The notes below the pieces were generated by a model. The model ran no database searches and had not been told where the DNA came from. It saw nothing but the letters and a program-made list of their open reading frames with translations. A DNA stretch of 64,000 nt from Streptomyces antibioticus. Its GTDB lineage: Bacteria > Actinomycetota > Actinomycetes > Streptomycetales > Streptomycetaceae. The stretch spans positions 4,947,798 through 5,011,797 of the forward strand of contig NZ_CM007717.1 in the NCBI RefSeq assembly GCF_002019855.1. The letters are read 5' to 3'. Positions 34,339 through 41,007 of the stretch are shown here, piece by piece. Both the position numbers and the translations under genes were made by a program. Each line of letters starts with the position of its first letter. Within the stretch, counting starts at the first letter, position 1.

Positions 34339-36125
34339 GCGCCCCCCGCGGCTCCGACCCGCACGAGCTGCTGCCGTGGGCCTTCGCCCTGCTCGCCGGC
34401 TCCGGACTGCTGATGTTCACGGTCGCCTGGTCCGGCGGCACCCTCGGCTGCGGGCTCTCCGGCAACGGCTGGGACGCCCCGCCGTTCGCCCTGTCCACCG
34501 CCACCCGCCTGGTCTCCGACGGTCCGGGCGCGCTGTGGCCGGCCCCGGCGGCCGCCGTCTACGCGGGCATGACCGGGCTGCTGGCGCTCCTCGTGCTGCC
34601 CGCCGCTCTCGTCGTCCGCCTGGTCCTGGACCGGGCGGCCCGCCCCAAGGGACTCGCCGGACGGCGGGAGCTGGCCGCCCTGTGCCGCACGGGCATCGAG
34701 GCCCGGGCCCGCGAACTGCGCCCCGGTCTCAAGGACCGTGACCGGCTGCATCCGGACGAGACCGGCAACCTCCTCGGCGATCTGGAGCCCAAGGGGCCCG
34801 AACTGCGCAGCAGTTACGAGGACGTGGAACTCGACCTGATGGCGCCCCGCTCCGGCAAGTCCACCGGGATCGCCGTTCCCCGGGTGCTGCGCGCCCAGGG
34901 CGCGGTGCTGCTCACCTCCAACAAGTCCGACGTCTACACCGTCACCCGTGGCGAACGCGAGAAGGCGGGCACGGTCTGGACGTTCGACCCGCAGGGCATC
35001 GCCCACACCCCGCGCGCCATGTGGTGGGACCTCCTCGGCGAGTGCCACACGATCGAGGGGGCCCGCCGGATGGCCGGCCACTTCGTCGCCTCGGTCAACG
35101 ACGACAGTGCGAAGAAGGACTTCTGGATCGCGGCCGCCCAGAACACCCTGACCGCCCTGTTCCTCGCCGCGGCCCGCGGCAGGGCCCCGCTGACCGAACT
35201 CCTCGGCTGGCTGGCGGACCCGGCCGACCGCACCCCGGTCGACCTGCTGCGCGACGTCGGACTCCTCGCGATGGCCGAGCAGTTGCAGGGAACGGTGCGG
35301 GGGGCGGTGGAGACCCGGGACGGCATCTTCGAGACGGCCCGGCAGACCGTGTCCTGCCTCCTCGATCCCGAGGTCCTCGCCTGGGTCGTCCCCGATCCCG
35401 ACCGGCCGGAGTTCCGGCCCGACCGGCACGTCCTGGGGCACGACACCCTCTATCTCCTCTCCAAGGACGGCGGCGGCTCGGCGGCCGGCGTCATCGCGGG
35501 ACTCGCCGACGCGACGATGCGGGCCGGTGTCGTCGCCGCGGAGAGCATGGGCGGCCGGCTGGACCCGCCGCTGACCGCGGTGCTCGACGAGGCCGCCAAC
35601 GTGTGCCGCATCTCCGATCTCCCCGATCTCTACTCGCACTTCGGCTCCCGCGGCATCAACGTCGTGACACTTCTCCAGAGTTACCGCCAGGGGGCCCGGG
35701 TGTGGGGCGAGGTGGGCATGGACGCGCTGTGGAGCGCGGCGACCGTCAAACTCCTCGGTTCCGGCCTGGACGACGCCGACTTCGTGCAGAAGATCTCCAC
35801 CCTCGTCGGCCAGCACGACGTACGCACGCCGAGCGTCACCCGCGGCAGGGACGGGACGTCACGGTCGTACTCCTACCGCCAGGAGGCGGTCCTGCCCCCG
35901 GACCGCATCCGTGCCCTGCCCAAGGGCACCGCCCTGCTCCTCGCCACCGGCATACGCCCCGCCCTGATCCGGCTGCGCCCCTGGTACAAGGAGCCCGGCG
36001 CGGGTGCCATCGCCGCGGCGGCGAAGGCGGAGACCGCGGCGATCACCGAACGGGCCGCACGCCGCCTGATGCCGGGCGTGACGCTGCGCAAGCCGGCCCC
36101 CGGCCAGGAGGCCGCCCCAGCGTGA
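34335..36125 (+). CDS. VirD4/TraG-like coupling ATPase (TraM-recognition domain)
   Basis: 596 aa. Two N-terminal membrane helices (residues 12-30 and 75-100) precede a P-loop domain. Walker A is MAPRSGKSTG with K175; its first glycine is replaced, as often in this family. The TraD/TraG TraM-recognition segment is LTAVLDEAANVCRISDLPDLYSHFGSRGINVVTLLQSYRQG, which includes Walker B (VLDEA). It should select and feed substrates, DNA or protein, into the channel. No relaxase is encoded nearby. The 3' end overlaps the convergent DUF418 gene by 83 bp. Confidence 0.87.
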   Translation: MSAPRGSDPHELLPWAFALLAGSGLLMFTVAWSGGTLGCGLSGNGWDAPPFALSTATRLVSDGPGALWPAPAAAVYAGMTGLLALLVLPAALVVRLVLDRAARPKGLAGRRELAALCRTGIEARARELRPGLKDRDRLHPDETGNLLGDLEPKGPELRSSYEDVELDLMAPRSGKSTGIAVPRVLRAQGAVLLTSNKSDVYTVTRGEREKAGTVWTFDPQGIAHTPRAMWWDLLGECHTIEGARRMAGHFVASVNDDSAKKDFWIAAAQNTLTALFLAAARGRAPLTELLGWLADPADRTPVDLLRDVGLLAMAEQLQGTVRGAVETRDGIFETARQTVSCLLDPEVLAWVVPDPDRPEFRPDRHVLGHDTLYLLSKDGGGSAAGVIAGLADATMRAGVVAAESMGGRLDPPLTAVLDEAANVCRISDLPDLYSHFGSRGINVVTLLQSYRQGARVWGEVGMDALWSAATVKLLGSGLDDADFVQKISTLVGQHDVRTPSVTRGRDGTSRSYSYRQEAVLPPDRIRALPKGTALLLATGIRPALIRLRPWYKEPGAGAIAAAAKAETAAITERAARRLMPGVTLRKPAPGQEAAPA

Positions 36126-37281
36126 CCGTCCGCAGCACCACCTCGGCGGGGCCGTACCGCGTGCGGTTCATCAGCCGGTACCCGCAGGCGAGCTGGACGG
36201 CGTACAGCAGCACGCAGCCCGCCAGGACGGCGGCCGTGCCGACGCGGTCGTGGAGCCCGAGCCCGTACCCGGTGAACACCCAGGCCAGCACCAGTGACTG
36301 GGTGAGGTAGTGGGTGAGCGCCATGCGCCCGGACGCGGCGAGCACCCGGGCCGCCGCCGGGCGCGCGCCGGTCAGCAGGAGCAGCCCGCAGGCGTACGAC
36401 GCCGTGAGCGCGGGTGCGGTCAGCAGCGACACCGCGTGCCCGACCAGGAACCACCGGCTGTCCAGCGGCCCGTTCGCACAGCACGCGGTGACCACCCCGC
36501 CGGCCAGGCCGGCCGGCAGCCACCGCAGGAGCGTCCGCCGCAGCCACACCGGGTCTTGGCCCCGCCGCTCCAGGAGCCGGGTCCCGGCCGCCGCGAGGCC
36601 CGCCAGGAACGCGGCCAGCATGTCGGGCGCGTACATCAGGTTCGCGCCGAGCGCCGACGGCAGCTCCCGCAGATGCGCCCCGATCACCGAGGCGGCACCG
36701 CCCCGGTAGGCGGCGGTGAGGCGCGCGGCCTCGGGAGCGTACTCGGCCGGGGTGACCGGGTCGGTGAGGGCGACCGTCAGCAGCCCGTACCCGAGCAGCA
36801 GCGCCGCCAGCACCGCCACCAGGCAGACCGCGAGCCGCAGGGCGGCTCGGGGCGAGAGGCCGCGCAGGCCGTACAGGACCAGCGCCAGCACGGCGTACGT
36901 CATCAGGATGTCGCCGGGGAAGAGCAGCACGGCATGCGCGAGGCCGAGCGCGAACAGCCCTGCCGCACGCCGTAGATGGTGCGTGGCGAAGGGGGCGCCC
37001 GAGCGCCGGGCGGCGTCCGCCTGGAGCGCGAAGCTGTACCCGAACACGAAGGAGAACAACTGGTAGACGGTGGTGGTGGCGGTCACCGCCCAGGCCGCCG
37101 TCCGGTCCAGGACCGAGGCGCCGGGCCCGCCGCCGAACGACGTCCAAGGACCCGCCATCAACTGGGCGTTGACGAGCAGGATCCCGAACAGGGCGAATCC
37201 GCGCAGTACATCCAGCTCCCGGACCCGCCCGGCGCCCTCGGCCTCGTCCCCGTCCTTGTCCTCGTCCTCGTCCGGCTTCAC
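36043..37281 (-). CDS. DUF418-family membrane protein
   Basis: 412 aa. After an acidic N-terminus (KPDEDEDKDGDEAEG), the segment RVRELDVLRGFALFGILLVNAQLM is the family start, followed by about ten membrane helices. The C-terminal DUF418 domain is seen around LAASGRMALTHYLTQSLVLAWVFTGYGLG. Such proteins relate to membrane acyltransferases; the substrate is unknown. The GTG at 37281 overlaps the stop of the upstream DUF3592 gene. Its 3' end overlaps the coupling-ATPase gene on the opposite strand (36043-36125). Confidence 0.82.
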   Translation of the reverse strand: MKPDEDEDKDGDEAEGAGRVRELDVLRGFALFGILLVNAQLMAGPWTSFGGGPGASVLDRTAAWAVTATTTVYQLFSFVFGYSFALQADAARRSGAPFATHHLRRAAGLFALGLAHAVLLFPGDILMTYAVLALVLYGLRGLSPRAALRLAVCLVAVLAALLLGYGLLTVALTDPVTPAEYAPEAARLTAAYRGGAASVIGAHLRELPSALGANLMYAPDMLAAFLAGLAAAGTRLLERRGQDPVWLRRTLLRWLPAGLAGGVVTACCANGPLDSRWFLVGHAVSLLTAPALTASYACGLLLLTGARPAAARVLAASGRMALTHYLTQSLVLAWVFTGYGLGLHDRVGTAAVLAGCVLLYAVQLACGYRLMNRTRYGPAEVVLRTVTLGRPPGRGPACAASRPASGGVRPVR

Positions 37282-37670
37282 GAGGCGATCACGACCCCGG
37301 TCCCGAACGCCACGGCCGACGACAGGAACCAGCCGAACGCCGGGCCGAGCAGATGCCGCATCGTCCACACCCGGGCCGCCGTGGGCCGCTCGCGCACGAA
37401 GACCACCGGCACGCTCCCGCCGGCCGGAGGCAGCCCGTACAGCCGCCCGTACCTGCCCGGATCGAGGACGAGACGGCGTCCGAGATGGTCCGGGAACACC
37501 ACCAGCCCGCCGCCGCGCCGGTCCGCCGCCGCGCGGGCCGTCACGACGCCCGTCACCCGCAGCCCGCGCACCCGCAGCCGGACGGCGGTGGCCGTCGACC
37601 GTCCGGCGAGCAGCAGAAAGCCCGCCCCGAACCCGATGCACAGCGCGAGCGCCGTCAACTCCACATCCAC
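37278..37670 (-). CDS. DUF3592-type small membrane protein
   Basis: 130 aa. It has a membrane helix at each end (LTALALCIGFGAGFLLLAG and LLGPAFGWFLSSAVAFGTGVVIA) and a central beta domain (LRVRGLRVTGVVTARAAADRRGGGLVVFPDHLGRRLVLDPG). This matches DUF3592. The GTG at 37670 has AAGGGG five bases upstream; the frame extends 66 bp further. A minus-strand CCGCGGCCCGTTGTG motif lies 36 bp before it. It is co-translated with the DUF418 gene. Confidence 0.68.
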   Translation of the reverse strand: MDVELTALALCIGFGAGFLLLAGRSTATAVRLRVRGLRVTGVVTARAAADRRGGGLVVFPDHLGRRLVLDPGRYGRLYGLPPAGGSVPVVFVRERPTAARVWTMRHLLGPAFGWFLSSAVAFGTGVVIAS

Positions 37671-37699
37671 ATGAGCCCCTTCGACTGTCTCATGGCCTC

Positions 37700-37720
37700 G
37701 GCACGCACAACGGGCCGCGG
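37700..37720 (-). promoter_or_regulatory. Island motif copy 3 (minus strand)
   Basis: Minus strand: CCGCGGCCCGTTGTG-CGTG-CC. It precedes the DUF3592 start by about 36 bp and forms a divergent pair with the plus copy at 37758-37780. Confidence 0.65.
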
Positions 37721-37757
37721 TACCGCACCGGTTCACGTCCGCTTGAACCTCCGGACA

Positions 37758-37780
37758 CCGCGGCCCCGTTGTGCTGTCGG
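37758..37780 (+). promoter_or_regulatory. Island motif copy 4 (plus strand)
   Basis: CCGCGGCCCCGTTGTG-CTG-TCGG, about 50 bp before the NlpC/P60 start. The extended CCGCGGCCC part is shared with copy 3. Confidence 0.65.
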
Positions 37781-37828
37781 CTCACCCCTGCCACCCGACC
37801 CGACGACCCCGAAGGGAGCCACGGCCGG

Positions 37829-38863
37829 ATGAGACGGACCCTGCGCGCACACGGCCGGCGGACGGCGGCGGCCCTCACCGTGGCCCTCGCCCTGACCGCG
37901 ACGGCCACCCCGCCGGCCCGCGCCGAGCCCGCCACCCTCACCGAGGTGCGCGCCGAACTCGAACGGCTCTACCACGACGCGGAGATCGCCACCGACAACT
38001 ACAACGCCGCCGACGAGAAGGTGACCGAGCAGAGCGGGAAGGTCCGCGCGCTCAAGGCCCGGATCGCGGTGACCGAGTCCAGGCTGGACCGCCTCACCGA
38101 GCTGGCGGGCGCGGCGGCCCGGGCCCAGTACCGGGGCGGCGGACTGCCCGCCGAGATCCAGTTCGTCCTCGCCGACGACCCGGAACGCGCCCTGGACAAC
38201 GCCTCCCTGACCCGCCGGTCGCAGCAGGCCACCCAGGGCGTGCTGACCGCGCTGAGCGCCACCCGGGACGACCTGGCGACCCGCAACGAGGAGGCCGCGG
38301 CGGAGCTGAGGAAGCTGCGGACGACCCGCCGCGCCAAGGACGCCGAACGCCGGACGATCGAGAAGCGCATCGGCGAGGCGAAGCGGCTGGAGTCACGGCT
38401 CGCGCGGGAGCAGGCCGAGCAGCTCGCCGCGCTCGACCGGCGGGCCGCCGCCGAGGCGCAGGCCGAGTGGGTGGAGTCCGGTGTCCTGGACCGGCCCGGC
38501 GCCGAGGCCGACGCCGCCGGACGCAAGGCCGTCGCCTACGCCACCCGCCAGCTCGGCAAGCCCTACGTCTGGGGTGCGGAGGGACCCGACTCGTTCGACT
38601 GCTCCGGCCTCACCCTGCGTGCCTGGGAGCACGCGGGGGTGATCATCCCCCGGACCTCCCAGGAGCAGTGGCGGCGACTGAAACGCGTCCCCGTCCCGGA
38701 CCTGCGCCCCGGTGACCTCGTCATCTACTTCGCCGAGGCCAGCCACGTGGCCCTCTACATCGGCGACGGCGAGATCATCCACGCCCCGCGCCCCGGCCGC
38801 GACGTGACCGTGGCACCGGCGGGCTCGATGGAGATCCTCGGGGTGGTGCGGCCGGGGGCCTGA
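37829..38863 (+). CDS. Secreted NlpC/P60 peptidoglycan hydrolase
   Basis: 344 aa. A Sec signal peptide (RRTAAALTVALALTATATPPARA, cleavage near residue 33) is followed by a long coiled coil (35-195, as in RipA/PcsB-like hydrolases). The C-terminal NlpC/P60 domain carries the catalytic C258 in DSFDCSGLTLRAW and His in ASHVALYIGDG, with IIHAPRPG as third site. It cleaves peptide stems in peptidoglycan. With the transglycosylase (26698) it gives the island two wall-opening enzymes. ATG at 37829, GAAGGGA upstream. Confidence 0.92.
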   Translation: MRRTLRAHGRRTAAALTVALALTATATPPARAEPATLTEVRAELERLYHDAEIATDNYNAADEKVTEQSGKVRALKARIAVTESRLDRLTELAGAAARAQYRGGGLPAEIQFVLADDPERALDNASLTRRSQQATQGVLTALSATRDDLATRNEEAAAELRKLRTTRRAKDAERRTIEKRIGEAKRLESRLAREQAEQLAALDRRAAAEAQAEWVESGVLDRPGAEADAAGRKAVAYATRQLGKPYVWGAEGPDSFDCSGLTLRAWEHAGVIIPRTSQEQWRRLKRVPVPDLRPGDLVIYFAEASHVALYIGDGEIIHAPRPGRDVTVAPAGSMEILGVVRPGA

Positions 38864-38877
38864 ACCTTCCCCCGTAC

Positions 38878-38900
38878 GCGGCCCGTTGTGTTCCCGACCG
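38878..38900 (+). promoter_or_regulatory. Island motif copy 5 (plus strand)
   Basis: GCGGCCCGTTGTG-TTC-CCGA, ending 43-46 bp before the DUF4913 gene start at 38943. Confidence 0.65.
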
Positions 38901-38942
38901 TCGAAAACCGAACCCCACCGGGGCAGCAGGAGCAGGAGGGCC

Positions 38943-39410
38943 ATGACAGCGACGCCGACGGAGGCTCCGGAGACCCCAGAGACCTCTGGGACCTCAGAGA
39001 CCGAGGAGGACGAGCCGTCGCCACCCCGGTTCATCCTCTACCTGCGGGGGCCGGACTACGCGGAGACGCTGCGCCGGCTGACCCTGTGGACCCACCGGGT
39101 CCTGCTGCCGGTCTACGGCAGGGAGGCCACGTCCGCCTCGCCCTGGTGTCCTCGCTGGTGGGAGCACCCCGAGGCGGTGGCCCAGCTCCACGGCCTGTGG
39201 CTCGCCTGGGACGAACTCACCGGTCCCGGCTCGGAGGCGACCGGGCCCGCCGTCTGGCACCGCGACCACCTGCCGTCGGTGATGGAGTCCCTGCGGGATC
39301 CGCAGGGTCCGTTCGCCGGATGCAAGCCCGGCACGCACCGCGCGAAGGAGGCGCCCACCGTCGACGCGGCCGATCCGTTCGGGCCGCCCCCGTCCGCCGG
39401 AGTTCAGTGA
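38943..39410 (+). CDS. DUF4913 domain protein
   Basis: 155 aa. A Thr/Pro/Glu repeat tail opens the protein (TEAPETPETSGTSETEEDEPS). A compact domain then follows with the pattern W-C-x-R-W-W-x-H-P-E-A (ASPWCPRWWEHPEAVAQLHGLWLAWDEL), the DUF4913 signature as I know it. It ends with VWHRDHLPSVMESLRDPQGPFAGC. Such proteins accompany actinobacterial mobile elements; the function is unknown. It has its own motif copy upstream. Confidence 0.78.
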   Translation: MTATPTEAPETPETSGTSETEEDEPSPPRFILYLRGPDYAETLRRLTLWTHRVLLPVYGREATSASPWCPRWWEHPEAVAQLHGLWLAWDELTGPGSEATGPAVWHRDHLPSVMESLRDPQGPFAGCKPGTHRAKEAPTVDAADPFGPPPSAGVQ

Positions 39411-39424
39411 ACCGGAGCCGTGGC

Positions 39425-39443
39425 GGGCCCGTTGTGCTGCCGA
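39425..39443 (+). promoter_or_regulatory. Island motif copy 6 (plus strand)
   Basis: GGGCCCGTTGTG-CTG-CCGA, 50 bp before the start of the gene at 39493. Confidence 0.65.
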
Positions 39444-39492
39444 GAGAGAACTCCGTAGGGAGTGATCAGCCCACCCCGAAAGGAAGGGTGAC

Positions 39493-40608
39493 ATGCCAGG
39501 ATCCGAACATTCTGACGAAAGCGGTCGATCCAGCGGCAGTTACTACTCGGCCGTAGAGGCACAGGAGGTCAACACCGGCACCAGGCGGCATCCTCGTACC
39601 GAAACGCGGATCACGCCGTCGAACCAGACCGTTCCGACGACGGCGCCGCAGCTTCCCGAGGGCGGCACCGGCGTGTACGTCGCGCCCACCAACGGCAATC
39701 GCGGGGCGTTCTACGCGTTGTCCCCCGGGGGGGACGTGGCGCGCTGGAGTTCGTCCGCGACCAGGTGGGTGTCGGACAACCGGGGACGCATCGGGCAGGC
39801 CCTGCTGGACGCGTCGCCCAGCCTCATCCAGGGCGCGTCGTCCTTCATGAGCGGCCAGGCCGCCACGATCACCAAGGGCGTGGGCATCGCCGCGCAGGCG
39901 GGTGTGGCCGCCAAGGAGTACTACGACCAGTACCAGCAGTACCGGTCGGGTGGCCACATCGACCCGATGCAGATAGCCACCAGCACCGGGCGGATGGTGT
40001 CGGCGGCGATGAACACCTACGGCGCCGTCGGCGACCAGGACGCCGCGGCCACGCAGATGATCGACGGCGGCGGAACCTGGGTGGCCGGCGCCGCGACCGC
40101 CGCGGACGCGGTGCACCACGCACACACGGATCCCGGCCGGACGGCCCAGGACCCCGGGTACGAGATGTACGGGATGCACCGCAACCCGATGCTCGGGGAC
40201 CAGCCGGGGCAGTACCCGCCGGGCTACGACCCGCGAGCCGCCCTCGCGCCGTCCTCCCGCTCGTCCAGCTCCCTCTACACACACCCCAACCAGGGCAACG
40301 AGAACCTGGCGAGCACGCTCCAGGACCTCAGTCTGTCCGGCCAGCCGCGCTCGTCCACCGGTGAGTCGGCCGGGTTGAGCGAACGGGCGGCCGGCAAGCG
40401 CAGGGCCACGACGAGTTCCGCGACGGTCCAGTCGCCTCTGGGCCAGGACTCGGCCGGGGCCTTCAGCCCGGACAGGCCACGCAAGCACGGCTCTTCGAGC
40501 AAGGACGCGGCCAAGAAGCACGGATCGTCGTCGACGAGCAAGCCGTCCAAGTCCTCCGCGGAGAAGAAGGCCGCGGAGAAGAAGAAGCAGCAGCACGCCA
40601 CCAGGTAG
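39493..40608 (+). CDS. Hypothetical Ser/Lys-rich protein, possible secretion substrate
   Basis: 371 aa, not recognised. No signal peptide or membrane helix. Residues 1-100 are polar with a beta-like block (GVYVAPTNGNRGAFYALSPGGDVARW). Residues 100-215 are Ala/Gly-rich and helical (LIQGASSFMSGQAATITKGVGIAAQAG). Residues 215-300 are Pro/Gln/Tyr-rich. The last 70 are a Ser/Lys-rich basic tail. A folded middle and a charged disordered end, in a locus with a coupling ATPase, would suit a transported substrate; this is inference. ATG at 39493 with GAAAGGAAGGG upstream. It carries its own promoter motif and a terminator. Confidence 0.6.
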   Translation: MPGSEHSDESGRSSGSYYSAVEAQEVNTGTRRHPRTETRITPSNQTVPTTAPQLPEGGTGVYVAPTNGNRGAFYALSPGGDVARWSSSATRWVSDNRGRIGQALLDASPSLIQGASSFMSGQAATITKGVGIAAQAGVAAKEYYDQYQQYRSGGHIDPMQIATSTGRMVSAAMNTYGAVGDQDAAATQMIDGGGTWVAGAATAADAVHHAHTDPGRTAQDPGYEMYGMHRNPMLGDQPGQYPPGYDPRAALAPSSRSSSSLYTHPNQGNENLASTLQDLSLSGQPRSSTGESAGLSERAAGKRRATTSSATVQSPLGQDSAGAFSPDRPRKHGSSSKDAAKKHGSSSTSKPSKSSAEKKAAEKKKQQHATR

Positions 40609-40624
40609 GAGCTGACGGATGTCC

Positions 40625-40663
40625 CCCGGGCCCGTGGCGAGTTCACGGCGCCGCGGGCCCGGG
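40625..40663 (+). terminator. Hairpin terminator after hypothetical substrate gene
   Basis: CCCGGGCCCG (40625-40634) pairs with CGGGCCCGGG (40654-40663), followed by CTCCTTCC. It lies 17 bp after the stop of the gene at 39493. Confidence 0.6.
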
Positions 40664-40723
40664 CTCCTTCCGACTTCCTTCCGAGTTCCGTCCGGTGATC
40701 GAGAGTTGAGGTGGAGGTACGCC

Positions 40724-40969
40724 ATGTCCGTTGCCCGCGGAGGGCGGTTCGCGTCGCAGGGGCTGCTGGCACGCCGTCGGCCCGTGCCCGTCGCGGACCA
40801 CGACCCCGTCCGCCCCGCCGCCCCGGCCGACGACTTCCCGCCGTCTCCCGAGGGGCCGATGCCCGCCGGGCTGCCGCCGTTGCCGCCGGGCTTCGAACCG
40901 CGCGAGACGGAACCCGTTCGCCACGACAGCGGCCGCGCCCACCGGGCGGCGGGCGGGCCGACGGGCTGA
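40724..40969 (+). CDS. Small Pro/Arg-rich hypothetical protein
   Basis: 81 aa, not recognised. The N-terminus is basic (MSVARGGRFASQGLLARRRP), followed by a proline-rich body (DDFPPSPEGPMPAGLPPLPPGFEPRE). No membrane segment. The ATG at 40724 follows GGTGGAGG at good spacing, which is the main support for it being real. It lies between the possible substrate gene and the convergent SARP regulator. Its composition suggests a disordered peptide. Confidence 0.5.
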   Translation: MSVARGGRFASQGLLARRRPVPVADHDPVRPAAPADDFPPSPEGPMPAGLPPLPPGFEPRETEPVRHDSGRAHRAAGGPTG

Positions 40970-41007
40970 TGCCGGACGGTGGCCGACGGCGTCGGGTGTG
41001 CGGCGGG

